Shown here: one piece after another, positions 33,945 through 44,618 of the stretch
How positions within the stretch are numbered: position 1 is the first letter of the stretch
Layout: each line of letters opens with the position of its first letter
Notes under the pieces: model-generated
Databases searched by the model: none
Told to the model about the DNA's origin: nothing
What the model saw: the letters and a program-made list of their open reading frames with translations, nothing else
Assembly: GCF_002159915.1 (NCBI RefSeq)
Contig: NZ_NFJP01000009.1
Span: forward strand, 1-64,000
Reading direction: 5' to 3'
DNA length: 64,000 bases
Origin: Gordonibacter sp. An230
Lineage (GTDB): Bacteria; Actinomycetota; Coriobacteriia; Coriobacteriales; Eggerthellaceae
Made by a program: the position numbers and the translations under genes

Positions 33945-36900
33945 TCACCGTTCGAACTCCTTTTTCTTTTCGGCACGTTCCGGCTCATGACCGTCGTCGC
34001 ACAGCTGCTCGGGGCCGCTTTTTCCCACGTCGAGCAGGGCGTCGAGCTCCGCGAGGCGGGCGGACTTCTCTTTCAGCTCGCCTTCGTGGGGAAAAGGTTT
34101 GGTGGCCTCGGTGCGCGCAGCCTCCATCTGCCTGCGGGCTTCTTCGAGGCGCGCGCGGCACTCGTCAGCCTCCGCGCCCATCTTGGCGATGGCGTTGTCC
34201 AGCCTCGTCACGGCGCCTGCCGCATCACCGCCCAGCTCGCATTTGTGCTCGGCTTCGCCGACGATGCGCATCTCGAACGCCGCGCTCATGCGGTCGAACG
34301 TCAACTCCAGGGAGAACCCCCGGTACGACCCGAGCGGCATGGCCCCCGTCTCGGTCATCTCGCCGCGCGCCGCGAGCACCGCCTCGCCTGCCGCCGCACG
34401 CTCCCGGAAGGCGGTGCCGCGCACTTCCATCGAAAATGCCTCCTTCGTCGGCGGCGGGTTCGCCCTTGCCTTCGCGACATCGGCCTCCAGCGATTCGAGG
34501 CGCGCCGACAGCGACGCCATGCGCTGCGGGTAGTCCTTGGCGGCCTTGTCCTCCAGCGCGTACTTCTGCGCTAGGTGGTCGGCCTTCAGCATCCGCAGGC
34601 GGGACACCTCGACATCGAGGCCCATGCGCTCCTTGACGAGCGGGTTTCCCGTGGCGAGCGCTTTGAGCTCGGCGTAGGAAAGCGCCGCCTCGTCAACGTC
34701 GGCGGCTGTGCGAACGGGCGACTTCGAGGTCATGACCTGCGCTATGAATCGCTGCTTTCCCTCTACGAGCTGGTAGAGGTACGCGTCGAAGGTGCCTTCG
34801 GTGACGTAGCGGTACGCCTCCACCTCGGCATTCATGTTGCCCTGGCGCTCGATGCGCCCGAGGCGCTGCTGGAGGTCGGCGGGGCGCCACGGGCAGTCGA
34901 GGTCGTGGATGGCGGCGAGCCTGCGCTGCACGTTGGTGCCCGCGCCCATCTTCTGCGTGGACCCCATGAGGATGCGCACGGCTCCGGCGTTCACCTTCCC
35001 GAAGAGGGCGAGCTTCTTCGCCTCGGTGTCGGTGTCGTGGATGAACGCCACCTCGCCCTCGGGCACGCCGCGCGCCACGAGCTTGCGGCGCAGATCGTCG
35101 TACACGTTGAAGGACCCGTCGCCCTTCGGGGTGGAGAGGTCGCAGAACACGAGCTGGGTGAGCCTTTCCTCGGCGCCGTCGCGCCATATGCGTAGCACGT
35201 TCTCGCAGCAAGCGTTCACCTTGCTGCCCTCGAAGTCGGGCAGCGCGGGGTCGGCGAGGCGTTGGTCGAGGGCTATCTTGCGGCCGTCGTTGGTGATGAG
35301 GAGCATGTTGTCCTTCTCGGCGGGCACACTGCCCGCCCTCACCGCCTCGGCGCGCTCGGCGAGCCCCGCCACCAGCTCGCGCTGGACGGGGGAGGGCTGC
35401 ACCGCCACGTTGCGCAGATGCACCTTGGGCGTGGGAAGCGCCAGCGTGTCCGCCGTCTGCACGTCGGCGACCTGTTTGAACATGGACATGAGCTCGGGTA
35501 GGTTATAGAAGCGCGAGAAGCGCGTTTTCTGCCGATAGCCCGTGCCTTCGGGGGCCAGCTCCAATGCCGTCACTGTCTCGCCGAACGTGGACGCCCAGCA
35601 GTCGAAGTGGGAAAACCCCAAGCGCTCCAGCTCGCCGTATTGCAGGTAGCGCTGCATGGTGTAGAGCTCCGCCATCGAGTTGGACACCGGCGTGCCCGTG
35701 GCGAACACCGTGCCGCGTCCGCCGGTCTGCTCGTCGAGGATGCGGCACTTCATGAACAGGTCGGAAGACTTCATGGCCTCGCTCTGGGCGATGCCGCTGA
35801 CGTTTCGCATCTTGGTGTGGAAGAACAGGTTCTTGTAGTAGTGGGCCTCGTCCACGAAGATCCGGTCGACGCCGAGCTCCTCGAACGTGAGCACGTCGTC
35901 CTTGTCGGTTTGGTCAGCGAACTTGGCGAGTCTCACGTTCAGGCGCTTCTTCGTGATCTCCATCTGCTTCACGCTGAACCGTTCGCCGTGCTGCGCCTTG
36001 ATCTCGGCTATGCCGTCGGAGAGCTCGGCGATCTGGCTCTCTATGAACGCTCGCTGACGCTCCACCGATACGGGTATCTTCTCGAACTGGGTGTGCCCCA
36101 TGATCACGCCGTCCCAGTCCCCCGAGGCGATGCGGGCGCAGAAGCGCCTGCGGTTGCGCCGCTCGAAGTCGCGCTTGGTGGCCACCAGCAAATTGGCGGC
36201 GGGGTAGAGCCTCAGCCATTCCGACGCCCACTGCCCCGTGAGGTGGTTCGGCACGACGAACAGGGGCTTGGAGCAAAGCCCTATGCGCCGCAATTCCATG
36301 GCGGCCGCCGCCATGGTGAATGTCTTGCCCGCTCCCACCTCGTGGGCGAGAAGCGCGTTTTTCCCGTAGAGGATGCGGGCGACGGCGTTTCTCTGGTGCG
36401 GCCTCAGCTCTATCTCGGGGTTCATGCCGGGAAACGCCAGGTGCGAGCCGTCGAACTCGCGCGGGCGGATGGCGTTGAACCGCTCGTTGTAGGCGGCGAC
36501 CAGCCTCTCCCTGCGCGCCTGGTCTGAGAACACCCACTCCTTGAAGGCCGCCTTGATGGCCTCCTGCTTGGCGAGCGCCACCGCCGTCTCCTTCTTGTTG
36601 AGGACGGGTTTCTTCTTGCCGTTTTCGTCCTCGACGTAATCGACCACGCGCGCGTCCTTGAGGTTGAGCGTCTCCTCGATGATGTGGTAGGCGCTCATGC
36701 GGCGCGTGCCGTAGGTCGACAGCGCGCGCACGTTCGAGCCGTCGCGGCCCTTGCCCTCGATGCGCCACTGCGCCGTGGCGGCGGAATACCTCACGGCCAC
36801 CTGTTCGCGGACCCAGTAGGGCGGGTCGAGCAGGTGGAGCACGAACTCACGCACGTCGTCGGCGGGGATCCACGTCGCTCCGAGGCGCACGCTTATCTCG

Positions 36901-39900
36901 GCCGCCCCCAAATCGGGCGGCTGGGCGCAGCGCAGCGCCTCGATATTGGGAATGTACGAGGGGTCGGACGCGGCCGTCAGCTCGGCGATGCGCAGCTTCG
37001 CCCGCACGTTGCCGGAGAGGTATTCGTCGGCGGGCTGCCAGACGGGCTGCTCTCCGGTCGCCGTGGGAACGCGGAATATGGCGCCTTTCAGCGCTTCGGC
37101 CAGTTCGTTTTCCCCCATTCCGGTCAACCTCGCCATGTAGGGCAGATCGACCCGTCCGCGTTCAGACAGCGAGGCAGCCAGCGCCGCCTGGGGGTCGTCG
37201 GCGTGCGTCACGGGCGCGTTGGGCCGTATCGTGCGCTTGGAGAACATGTCCGCCTTGCGCTCGAAGTTCCCCTCGCCGTCGAGGATCTCCAATGCGCACA
37301 GCAGCGGGTAGGAGGAATCCTGCTTGAGCGCGGCGGCGTTCGCGCGCGAGTTCAGGATGCCGTGCTTCGCCGCGTAGGCGTCGTAGAGCGCGTTGAGCCT
37401 TGCGCGCTCAGCCTCCACCTCCGCATCGGGCGCGCCGTCCTTTTCGAGCGTTATGAGCCGTCGGGCGCAATCCCGTAGGGGGATCATTCCCCCGATTCGC
37501 TCAGCGGCCGCCTTCGAGGGATTCTGCCGGTGCATGAGGGGACCCATGCGGAAGTAGAGGGCGCCGCCAGATTCGGCGTAGGACCAGTCGCGCACGTCCG
37601 GGTCTGCGGGGATGGCGTCGCCGGGCTCGCTTTCGGGCGCATCCCATTCGGGGATGCGGGCGGTCATCTTGCCGAGGGCTTCGCGCAGCGCTTCTTCCAA
37701 GTCGGTGCCGGGCTTCGGCCTGCATTCGGAGTCCGCCCGCCCGTAGGCGTTCGTCGTCGCGGCGAGCTCGCCGAGCACCATGTCGGGGTGGGATGCGAAG
37801 TAGGAGTTCACGTCGATGCCCGCCTCGACGCGCTCGGTGTGCGCCCATTCGGGCTCGCAGACCTCGGCGCGCTCGCGCTTCTGGAGGATGACCACGTCCG
37901 CCGTGACTTCGGCATGCGGCGAGAAGGCCGTGTTGGGCAGGCGGACCGCTCCCACGAGCTCGGCGCGCTCGGCGATCCTTCTGCGGGCGGCGGGATTCTT
38001 CTTGTCGAGCGTGCCTTTGGACGTGACGAAAGCCACGATGCCTCCCGGCCTCACCAAGTCGAGCGCCCTCGCGAAGAACCAATCGTGCACGAGCAGCCCC
38101 TCGTCCCGATGGCGGGGATCGTCGACCTGGTAGCTGCCGAAGGGCACGTTTCCCACCGCGACGTCGAACGATTCGTCGTCGAGGTCTGCGTGCTCGAAGC
38201 CGCCGTGGATGATCTCCGCGGACGGATGGAGGGCGCGGGCGATGCGCGCGGTCAGGCCGTCGAGCTCCACGCCGACGAGGCGGCAGCCCGCAAGCGCCTC
38301 CGGCATGGCGGCGAAGAACGCGCCCGTGCCGCATGACGGCTCCAGCACCCTGCCGCCCGAAAGCCCCATGCCCCGGATGGCCTCCCATATGGGGCGCGCG
38401 ATCTCCTGCGGGGTGTAGAACGCCGTGAGCGTGGAGGCGCGCGCCGCCGCGTACTCCCCGTCGGAGAGCAGCTGGCGCAGCCGGGCCTTCTCGTGCGCCC
38501 ATTTCCCCGATTCCTCGTCGAACGCGTCGGCGAGGCCGCCCCAGCCCACGTAGCGCGCGAGCGCTTCGCGCTCTGCGGCGTCGGGCGGGCGGCCTTCCCC
38601 CTCGACGGCGACGAGCGCTTCGATGGCCGCGATGTTGCCGCGCAGCCGCCCGAGCGGGGTGGCGAGCTGTTCGGGATACTCATTTGCCCCATCGTCGAAC
38701 GAGAAAGCCAGCTGGCCCCGTTCGGGCGGCTTTGCCTCGGAACGGCGGGAGGCGGGCTTGTCGCCCGCCTCCCTTCGGCTTGTCTTGGTTTTCTCTTGGC
38801 CGCGCTGCTTTTCTAGGCGTACACGACCTTCATCGCCGCCGCTTCGCGGGCCGCTGCCGCCGCCTCGGCCATCTTCGCCGCCCACGCTGCCGGATCCGCC
38901 ACCTTCGCCGCTTCGTCCAACCCCCTGCTCTTCGCCACGCGGGCCGCCAGGTCGTCCGCCATCGCCTCCGCGAGGGCTTCCGTCTCGGCCAGGTGCCTCG
39001 CCAGCGCCCCCTGCGCCAGCAGGTCCGCCCGCAGCTCGGGCTTGCTCGATCTCAGGTATTCGTCCCTCATCAGCGCGAACGGCCCCAGGTTCGCCGCCGC
39101 TTCCTCTTCCGTTGCCAGGGTCGGCAGCAGAAGACCACCGCCCTCCCTGTACGCCATCTCCATCGCCTCTCCTTTCATCGGGCTCTTTTGCCGGATTATG
39201 GACGGCGGCGGCCAAGGGCGCAAACGTGCGATGGGATGCTTCCGGGGCTCTTTCCCGCATCGCGGGGGCTATCGTGCGCAGGACGGCTGCGGCGGCGCTT
39301 GCCGTGCGGCAGCCGAGCGCGTTCATCGCCCGGACCGTGCCGAACATCGGCAGGGCGTCCGCCGCGCGCGGCGTGATGAGCGCGCCGCCTTCGATGCCGC
39401 AGCGCGACGCCGCCTCGTAGGCGGCAGATGCCGCCGCGAGCTCCAGAAGCAGATCCCCGGCCTCGGGGGCTTCGAGGCGTTCCAGGCCGCTTCCGCCGCG
39501 CGCTTCCCCGATGGCCGCGACGGCCGATTCCGCGTTTTCGCGTACGGCGGCGCTCGCCGCCTCGGCGATGGCCTCGATGGTGCCTTTCCTGGCATCAGCC
39601 CCGAAGGATTCATGGAGGGCGCCGACGATGGCCGCCTCCTGCTCCGGGCCGCCAGCCCAAAGCGGCAGCGGGCGGGCGGCGCGCCCGGGCGCCGTGTCCG
39701 ACACGTCGAAGTAGTAGCGCAACCGCCCCGTTCCCGGGGCTCCGAACACGGCGATTCCGACTGATCCGCGCTTCACCCGCCGGCCGAACAGGGCATCCCA
39801 GCGCTCCAATTCCAACACCGCCTTGGCGTCCGGGCGCTGCGCGTGGACGAGCGCCTGCTCCGGGAAGGGCAGCTTGTAGTTGCGGCCCGCCGATTCGAGG

Positions 39901-39986
39901 AACGCCTTCCACGCCTCGGGGCTTTCGCTCAAAGCGACGAGGGTCGTTCGGTAGAGTTCTTCAATGGTCCGGTACGTGCTCGCCAC
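33945..39986 (-). CDS. Giant N6-methylase/SNF2-like helicase (LtrC-like ICE protein)
   Basis: A 2013-residue protein from a GTG with AGGAGG six bases upstream. Residues 1-250 are an LtrC/ArdC-like N-terminal region ([20 protein letters not shown]). Residues 255-430 are a Gly/Arg/Glu-rich low-complexity linker. Then comes an adenine-methylase-like domain ([19 protein letters not shown], with NVPFG at the NPPY position) and a DEAD/SNF2 helicase ([15 protein letters not shown] Walker [12 protein letters not shown] Walker [13 protein letters not shown] motif VI). The C-terminus is coiled-coil. Such proteins are common in Tn1549-like elements and may protect or process incoming DNA. The linker overlaps the tnpV gene in another frame. 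Confidence 0.88.
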   Translation of the reverse strand: MASTYRTIEELYRTTLVALSESPEAWKAFLESAGRNYKLPFPEQALVHAQRPDAKAVLELERWDALFGRRVKRGSVGIAVFGAPGTGRLRYYFDVSDTAPGRAARPLPLWAGGPEQEAAIVGALHESFGADARKGTIEAIAEAASAAVRENAESAVAAIGEARGGSGLERLEAPEAGDLLLELAAASAAYEAASRCGIEGGALITPRAADALPMFGTVRAMNALGCRTASAAAAVLRTIAPAMRERAPEASHRTFAPLAAAVHNPAKEPDERRGDGDGVQGGRWSSAADPGNGRGSGGEPGAVRADEGRIPEIEQARAAGGPAGAGGAGEAPGRDGSPRGGDGGRPGGPRGEEQGVGRSGEGGGSGSVGGEDGRGGGSGPRSGGDEGRVRLEKQRGQEKTKTSRREAGDKPASRRSEAKPPERGQLAFSFDDGANEYPEQLATPLGRLRGNIAAIEALVAVEGEGRPPDAAEREALARYVGWGGLADAFDEESGKWAHEKARLRQLLSDGEYAAARASTLTAFYTPQEIARPIWEAIRGMGLSGGRVLEPSCGTGAFFAAMPEALAGCRLVGVELDGLTARIARALHPSAEIIHGGFEHADLDDESFDVAVGNVPFGSYQVDDPRHRDEGLLVHDWFFARALDLVRPGGIVAFVTSKGTLDKKNPAARRRIAERAELVGAVRLPNTAFSPHAEVTADVVILQKRERAEVCEPEWAHTERVEAGIDVNSYFASHPDMVLGELAATTNAYGRADSECRPKPGTDLEEALREALGKMTARIPEWDAPESEPGDAIPADPDVRDWSYAESGGALYFRMGPLMHRQNPSKAAAERIGGMIPLRDCARRLITLEKDGAPDAEVEAERARLNALYDAYAAKHGILNSRANAAALKQDSSYPLLCALEILDGEGNFERKADMFSKRTIRPNAPVTHADDPQAALAASLSERGRVDLPYMARLTGMGENELAEALKGAIFRVPTATGEQPVWQPADEYLSGNVRAKLRIAELTAASDPSYIPNIEALRCAQPPDLGAAEISVRLGATWIPADDVREFVLHLLDPPYWVREQVAVRYSAATAQWRIEGKGRDGSNVRALSTYGTRRMSAYHIIEETLNLKDARVVDYVEDENGKKKPVLNKKETAVALAKQEAIKAAFKEWVFSDQARRERLVAAYNERFNAIRPREFDGSHLAFPGMNPEIELRPHQRNAVARILYGKNALLAHEVGAGKTFTMAAAAMELRRIGLCSKPLFVVPNHLTGQWASEWLRLYPAANLLVATKRDFERRNRRRFCARIASGDWDGVIMGHTQFEKIPVSVERQRAFIESQIAELSDGIAEIKAQHGERFSVKQMEITKKRLNVRLAKFADQTDKDDVLTFEELGVDRIFVDEAHYYKNLFFHTKMRNVSGIAQSEAMKSSDLFMKCRILDEQTGGRGTVFATGTPVSNSMAELYTMQRYLQYGELERLGFSHFDCWASTFGETVTALELAPEGTGYRQKTRFSRFYNLPELMSMFKQVADVQTADTLALPTPKVHLRNVAVQPSPVQRELVAGLAERAEAVRAGSVPAEKDNMLLITNDGRKIALDQRLADPALPDFEGSKVNACCENVLRIWRDGAEERLTQLVFCDLSTPKGDGSFNVYDDLRRKLVARGVPEGEVAFIHDTDTEAKKLALFGKVNAGAVRILMGSTQKMGAGTNVQRRLAAIHDLDCPWRPADLQQRLGRIERQGNMNAEVEAYRYVTEGTFDAYLYQLVEGKQRFIAQVMTSKSPVRTAADVDEAALSYAELKALATGNPLVKERMGLDVEVSRLRMLKADHLAQKYALEDKAAKDYPQRMASLSARLESLEADVAKARANPPPTKEAFSMEVRGTAFRERAAAGEAVLAARGEMTETGAMPLGSYRGFSLELTFDRMSAAFEMRIVGEAEHKCELGGDAAGAVTRLDNAIAKMGAEADECRARLEEARRQMEAARTEATKPFPHEGELKEKSARLAELDALLDVGKSGPEQLCDDGHEPERAEKKKEFER
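38813..39163 (-). CDS. tnpV: TnpV family protein, nested out of frame within the helicase gene
   Basis: A 116-residue reading frame on the same strand as the giant helicase gene but in another frame. It begins MEMAYREGG, with AAGGAG five bases before the ATG. It shows the TnpV pattern from start to stop: LLLPTL near the N-terminus, [18 protein letters not shown], then [13 protein letters not shown] and a C-terminal VVYA. Most codons end in G or C (24 of the first 30 by hand count), as in real genes here. The helicase frame over the same bases encodes only low-complexity Gly/Arg linker. TnpV function is unknown; it is a frequent passenger of conjugative transposons. I judge both frames translated. 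Confidence 0.75.
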   Translation of the reverse strand: MEMAYREGGGLLLPTLATEEEAAANLGPFALMRDEYLRSSKPELRADLLAQGALARHLAETEALAEAMADDLAARVAKSRGLDEAAKVADPAAWAAKMAEAAAAAREAAAMKVVYA

Positions 39987-40088
39987 GCGTCACCTCCTCG
40001 GAAGCTTCGTAGGTTCGCTCGCAGGCGTGATTTCCCGCGGGCCCCTTGGTTAGAATCGGCCAAATCCTCCAATAGACGGGAGTTTTTC

Positions 40089-40226
40089 ATGAGGAAGCTG
40101 CTCGCCCTGCTCAGGCTGGTGGCCGCCGTTTTCGCTCTGGCGGCTGCCGCCTACGTTTGCCTCGTCGTTTTCGGCGTTTTCTCGGCTCTCGACAGCGCGA
40201 CCTCCGGGTATTCCATCTACCGCTAG
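40089..40226 (+). CDS. Small single-pass membrane protein, unknown
   Basis: A 45-residue frame with GGGAG six bases before its ATG. Residues 3-30 form one long hydrophobic helix (LLALLRLVAAVFALAAAAYV) after a positive start (MRK), and a short polar tail follows. It lies between the helicase and SpaA genes on the opposite strand. I do not recognise a family. It could be a small toxin or membrane regulator, or a chance frame. Confidence 0.45.
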   Translation: MRKLLALLRLVAAVFALAAAAYVCLVVFGVFSALDSATSGYSIYR

Positions 40227-40277
40227 CCGGCAGGTGGCGAATGGCCCTCGCGGGCCGCCCGCCCGCCGCGCGCGTTC

Positions 40278-42569
40278 TCATCGGATCTCGGGGATTTCGC
40301 GCTCGCCGAGTTCTTCGGCGTCCTTCTCGCGGCACCGCTTCATAGCGACGGCAAGGCATCCGAAGCCGGCCGCCGCGATGGCGGCCGAGACGGCGGCCAA
40401 GGGCGCGAGGTTCACGCCGGTCTTGTCGAAGGGCTCGCCCCCTTCGACTGCGGGCGCAGGGGTCGCCTCGTCCTCCATGGTCACTGTCTGAACGTCGCCC
40501 GTGGCCTCGACCTCGAATTCAACGTCCTCCGCCAGCTCATAGCCCTCGGGCGCGCTTTCCTCGTGCAAGGTGTACGTTCCCGGCGCGAGCTTCTCTATGC
40601 GGTGGGGCTCTTCGGCGGAAACCCACTCCTCCACCACGGCGCCCTCGGCGTCGAGCACCTGCATGGCCGCCCCGGAAAGCGGCGCGCCCGTTTCCGCGTC
40701 CACCTTCTCGGCATCGACCTTGGTGAAGTCGTCCTCCATGGTCACCTTCTGGGAAACCTGGCCGGACACCACCTCGAAATCCACGCTGTTTGCGACCAGG
40801 TAGCCCTCGGGGGCGATCTCCTCGCGCAGGGTGTAGGAGCCCTCGTCGAGCACGATCTCGTGCGGCTCTTCCCCGGACACCCATTCGTCCACCACGTTGC
40901 CTTCGGCGTCGGTCACTTGGAGCGTGGCGCCCGGAAGCTCCTCGCCCGTCACGATGTCGGCTTTGGAGATGGAGACGTGCGGCTTGTCCGAGTTCACCAG
41001 CGTCCCGAGGTCGATGGTCGCGCCGTCTCGGTACACGCTCACCTCGAACGCGGGGATGAGTTCCCGGTCGGCGTTCGCCTCGCAGGGCTGCTCTTCCACG
41101 ATGTAGGCGTCATACGGCAGCGCGCCCAAGGCGTCGTCGGGCTCCCCGCCGCCGAACCACACGCCGGACTCCGCCGTGCCGCCGTTGGTGTCGGCGGTGT
41201 GGGGGTTCCACGACGCGGCGGTGGATGCGCAGCCGTTGGCGTCGGTGACGATGGTGTGGCTTTCTCCAGTGGTGGCGCTGGTGACGAGGAACGGCACGCC
41301 GGCCATGCGGCCTTGGTCGCCCTCGCCGACCTTCACGAGTTTCAAGTCGCCTCGGATGACCTGCTCAGTGAGCTCGTCGGCCACCTCGTGTTCGAAAACG
41401 GGCGATTCGCTGCCCGCCATGTCCGCTGTGACGGTTATCTCGTGGGCCTCGGGGTCGGGCAGGTAGCCGGCGGGCGCTTTCGTCTCCTTGATGGTCACGG
41501 TGCCGAGGGGGATGCCCTCGAAAGCCAGCTTCGAGTTCTCCACGACGCCCTTCGCGGTCACGTATTCGCCGCCGTGAAGGTAGGTGGCCTCGTACTCCGC
41601 GCCGTCGAGAGATGCGGCTCCCTGTGGCTCGGGCAGCAAGGTTTCGGCGTCTTTCTTGATGAGCGTGAGATTCACCGTGACGGGGGCGTCTTGCGCGTTC
41701 ACGTGAACGTTGCCGCCGGCGACCGTCACGTGGAACTCCTCCTGGGAAAGCGCGTAGCCCGCTGGCGCGCTGATCTCGCGCACGACGTAGTCGCCGTTGG
41801 GCAGCTTCTCGGAGGTCTGCCCGTGGCCGCTCTCGTCGGTGGTGAACTGCGCCACGAGGCTTCCGCCCTGGTAGACGCCGTAGACCGCGCCGGCGAGCGT
41901 GTACTCGCCGTTGCCGGCCGTCACCGACGCATCGGCGCTCGTCTTGTCGAGCGTGACGAAGCCGCCCTCGGACAGCCCCCTGTACACGGCGAAGCTGGCG
42001 TAGGTCTTGCCGTGCCCGCCGTCGATGCCCCACATGTAGTCGAATCGCACGTTGCAGGTGCCGAAGTGTTCGCTCCATGCGTGATAGACCGTTGCGCCTT
42101 CGCCCGCGATGGCGCAGTGCACGGTGGCACCCGACGCGTTGGAGAACACGATGACGTCGCCCGGCTTCACGGTTCCCGCCGCGAACGCGGCGTTGTAGTC
42201 ATCCGCCGACGAGCCGCGGAACGTCTCGTGCGCGGCGCAGAACGCCGCGATGGCGTCCGTTCCGCAGTTGCCGGGGCTTCCGCCGGGCCAGCTCAGCCCG
42301 TAGACGTTGGCGATGACCCAGCCGACGAACCCCGAGCAATCCCAGCCCGAGGTGCCTTTGCCTCCCCAGACGTAGGGCGTGCCCATCAGGTCTTCTATGC
42401 CGCCTTTCACTTCCTCCCAAGTGGCGTCGCTGAGCGAGCCGTCTGCCGCGTATGCCGCTTGGCTGCGCGAAGGAAGCCCCGCGAACACCGCCGCCGCGAC
42501 GAGGAGGGCCGCGAGCATGCAGCGGATTATCTTGCCCGCAGCGCGGCCGTTGGTTGCCTGTGCTTTCAT
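40278..42569 (-). CDS. Surface protein: NlpC/P60 domain plus SpaA/Cna-B repeats
   Basis: A 763-residue exported protein. A signal peptide (about 1-38) is followed by an NlpC/P60-like peptidase domain (GTPYVWGGKGTSGWDCSGFV with catalytic Cys, VHCAIAGEG with His). Five SpaA/Cna-B-type domains then run from about residue 205 to 700, recognisable by the GxYxLxExxAPxGY ends (DYVVREISAPAGYAL, SYTLREEIAPEGYLV, TYTLHEESAPEGYEL). The last two are near duplicates. The C-terminus has FDKTG, a hydrophobic helix and a basic stop, like a degenerate sorting signal, then an unusual acidic extension. A class B sortase gene lies just upstream. Probable role: contact or wall remodelling during mating. Confidence 0.88.
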   Translation of the reverse strand: MKAQATNGRAAGKIIRCMLAALLVAAAVFAGLPSRSQAAYAADGSLSDATWEEVKGGIEDLMGTPYVWGGKGTSGWDCSGFVGWVIANVYGLSWPGGSPGNCGTDAIAAFCAAHETFRGSSADDYNAAFAAGTVKPGDVIVFSNASGATVHCAIAGEGATVYHAWSEHFGTCNVRFDYMWGIDGGHGKTYASFAVYRGLSEGGFVTLDKTSADASVTAGNGEYTLAGAVYGVYQGGSLVAQFTTDESGHGQTSEKLPNGDYVVREISAPAGYALSQEEFHVTVAGGNVHVNAQDAPVTVNLTLIKKDAETLLPEPQGAASLDGAEYEATYLHGGEYVTAKGVVENSKLAFEGIPLGTVTIKETKAPAGYLPDPEAHEITVTADMAGSESPVFEHEVADELTEQVIRGDLKLVKVGEGDQGRMAGVPFLVTSATTGESHTIVTDANGCASTAASWNPHTADTNGGTAESGVWFGGGEPDDALGALPYDAYIVEEQPCEANADRELIPAFEVSVYRDGATIDLGTLVNSDKPHVSISKADIVTGEELPGATLQVTDAEGNVVDEWVSGEEPHEIVLDEGSYTLREEIAPEGYLVANSVDFEVVSGQVSQKVTMEDDFTKVDAEKVDAETGAPLSGAAMQVLDAEGAVVEEWVSAEEPHRIEKLAPGTYTLHEESAPEGYELAEDVEFEVEATGDVQTVTMEDEATPAPAVEGGEPFDKTGVNLAPLAAVSAAIAAAGFGCLAVAMKRCREKDAEELGEREIPEIR

Positions 42570-42662
42570 GTTCTTCTCCTTGCGTTGTCGTTTTCTGCGT
42601 TTGCGTGCCGGACGTTCGGATCGCCCTTACATTCCGTGCTCCCTTCTCTCGCTTTGAGGCCG

Positions 42663-43454
42663 TCAGCTTTCCGCGGGCTGCGCGTACACGAGCGTCCTCT
42701 CGTTCGCGTAGGTCGTGTACGAGCAGGTCACGAACGTGAACAGCTGCGAAGCGTTTTCGTCGTTCGATATGCGCACGTCGCACTCCTCGAAGCGTTGCGC
42801 GTACCAGGCGCGCATCTCGTCGGCGGATGAGAAGTCCGTCCGCTTGGCGTTTTCGCTGCCGTCGATCACGTCCACCGCCGACACGGAAAGCTCCATGGCC
42901 CCGTTGGGAGTTTGCAGCTCGATGGTCGGATGCGAGCGCGCGAACGCCTCGTCCGAGTAGCGCGCGAAGTCAGCGAACATCGCCACGAATCCGCCGCCCA
43001 TGTTGTGACCGAACACCACCGCGCTCATGCCGCCCACGCCGTCGCACGCCGCGTCCACGTAGGGGCATCCGTAGGGGTTCCACGAGCGGTAGATGTCGTG
43101 GCTCAGGTAGTAATCGGGGTCGCCGCCCGGCGCCTGCACGACGGCGTAGTCGATGGCGGTGCCATCGACGCTCACCCACGCGACGATCGCGGGGTTCACA
43201 ACCCGCCAGTAATCCCAATCGACCCCTTCGGCATCTGCCGCGGTGGGCGATTCGTTCGAAGCCATTGCGGAAACCGCTGCCGCTGACAGGCTTCCGAACG
43301 GCTGCCCCCTGGGGTTGGGCACCACCGACGCGGCGCTTCCGGCGGTCGATGCCTGGAAGGCGGCCATCGCCCCGCAGAGGGCGAGCAGCAGGATCCCGGC
43401 GAGAAGCCAGCCCGCCGCCCTCCGCCTCGGTCGCTTGTGGTCGGCTTCGCTCAT
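42663..43454 (-). CDS. Class B sortase
   Basis: A 263-residue protein with an N-terminal anchor helix (AAGWLLAGILLLALCGAMAA). WDYWRVVNPAIVAWVSVDGT, VVFGHNMGGG (catalytic His) and LFTFVTCSY...ERTLVYA (catalytic Cys and Arg) are the class B sortase signatures. The SpaA-type surface protein 93 bases downstream is its likely substrate and would be attached to the wall or polymerised. GGAAGGGGG precedes the ATG. A strong terminator just upstream separates it from parB, so sortase and surface protein probably form their own transcript. Confidence 0.93.
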   Translation of the reverse strand: MSEADHKRPRRRAAGWLLAGILLLALCGAMAAFQASTAGSAASVVPNPRGQPFGSLSAAAVSAMASNESPTAADAEGVDWDYWRVVNPAIVAWVSVDGTAIDYAVVQAPGGDPDYYLSHDIYRSWNPYGCPYVDAACDGVGGMSAVVFGHNMGGGFVAMFADFARYSDEAFARSHPTIELQTPNGAMELSVSAVDVIDGSENAKRTDFSSADEMRAWYAQRFEECDVRISNDENASQLFTFVTCSYTTYANERTLVYAQPAES

Positions 43455-43469
43455 TGGCTGCCCCCTTCC

Positions 43470-43507
43470 AAAACCGAAGGCGGCCCCGCAGAGCCGCCTT
43501 CGGTTTT
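43470..43507 (-). terminator. Rho-independent terminator after parB
   Basis: A 15-base perfect stem (AAAACCGAAGGCGGC with GCCGCCTTCGGTTTT) and an eight-base loop. Reading leftwards it ends in a T run, so it would stop the parA-parB transcript before the sortase gene. Its symmetry would also let it act on the other strand. Confidence 0.8.
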
Positions 43508-43679
43508 CGTTTCTCTCCGGTATGAGGTTTTATTTCCGGCAAGGTTGGTTGCCATCCCCTTCTTCGGCTGGTAATCCCCGGAAGGGGGTGGGGTGTGGGG
43601 AGGGGGAAACCCGGAAAACGCCCTGGTTGCAACATATGCTGGATCAGGGCGCACGTCCCCCTTGGCCTGTCGGTGGGCC

Positions 43680-44618
43680 TCAGCGCTCGCGGGCGCGCTT
43701 CCTCTCGTGGCGCTCTAAGAGCTCGAGCGCCTTGACTATGCGGGCCTCCACGGCCTCCCTGCTCGTGCCGGGCTTGAAGAAACGCTCTATCTTCTCGCGG
43801 GGGATGCGGAACTGTTCCACCTGGTTGGGTTTGCGCTCGCCCATGATGGACGCCATGGCTTCTCGCGACAGCGCGCCCTGCTCCGAGAGCCTGCGCATCC
43901 TGATCGCCTGGGCGTGGGACGGCGTGCACGCCTCCATCCCCATGGCGTCGAGCAGGTCGTCCTGCTCCCTTTCGGACAGATAGCTGATCTCCACGGCGGG
44001 GCGCATGGCCATCGACCCGCCGTCCACCATGTCGAGCAGATCGGGGTTGAGGTGCGTGAGGCGGACGTAGCGCTGTACTTGGCTTTTGCTCTCCCCCGAT
44101 TGTTCCGCCACAATGTCGCGCGAGCGTGCGTTGGCCAACTTGTGCCCCACTGGGGCACAAGTCAAGTCGGAGCGGTACCCCTGCCGGCTCAGAGCGTCGA
44201 TTTTCATCTTGTAGGCGAACGCTTTCTCGCTCGGCAACACGTTCTCGCGCTGGATGTTCGCGTCCACCATCGCGATGACCGCCTCGTCGTAGGTCATCTC
44301 CCGAACCACGGCGGGAAGGGCCTCCAGCCCCGCCATCTCGGCGGCGCGCTTGCGCCTGTGGCCGCTCACCATCTCGTAGCGCCCGTTCTCCTTCGGCCTC
44401 ACGAGCGCGGGCACGAGCACGCCGAATCTGGAAACGCTCTCGGCCATGTCGCGCAAGGCGTCGTCATCGACGCGGAAGGGATGGTCCGGGAAGGGATCTA
44501 TCATGTAGAGGGGGATGACCCCCACTTTCTCGCAGCCCACCTCGTCGCGCTCGGCCTGCGTGGTGAACAGGTCATCGAGCGACGGCAGGTCGATGGGTAT
44601 CGCGCTTTCTCTGGGCAT
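43680..44618 (-). CDS. parB: ParB/Spo0J-type partition protein of the mobile element
   Basis: A 312-residue DNA-binding protein. The ParB N-terminal motif is clear (PFRVDDDALRDMAESVSRFG, then MVSGHRRKRAAEMAGLEALP), followed by a helix-turn-helix (SRDIVAEQSGESKSQVQRYV). The start has GGAGGAGG upstream and overlaps the end of parA by 47 bases. It probably works with ParA to stabilise the excised or replicating element. It is distinct from the chromosomal ParB expected to bind the parS sites at 49.7-63.1 kb. Confidence 0.92.
   Translation of the reverse strand: MPRESAIPIDLPSLDDLFTTQAERDEVGCEKVGVIPLYMIDPFPDHPFRVDDDALRDMAESVSRFGVLVPALVRPKENGRYEMVSGHRRKRAAEMAGLEALPAVVREMTYDEAVIAMVDANIQRENVLPSEKAFAYKMKIDALSRQGYRSDLTCAPVGHKLANARSRDIVAEQSGESKSQVQRYVRLTHLNPDLLDMVDGGSMAMRPAVEISYLSEREQDDLLDAMGMEACTPSHAQAIRMRRLSEQGALSREAMASIMGERKPNQVEQFRIPREKIERFFKPGTSREAVEARIVKALELLERHERKRARER

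Noticed and set aside
40563-42830. 755-codon frame on the + strand
   Set aside because: It mirrors the SpaA surface protein gene. The - strand carries signal peptide, NlpC motifs and repeats.
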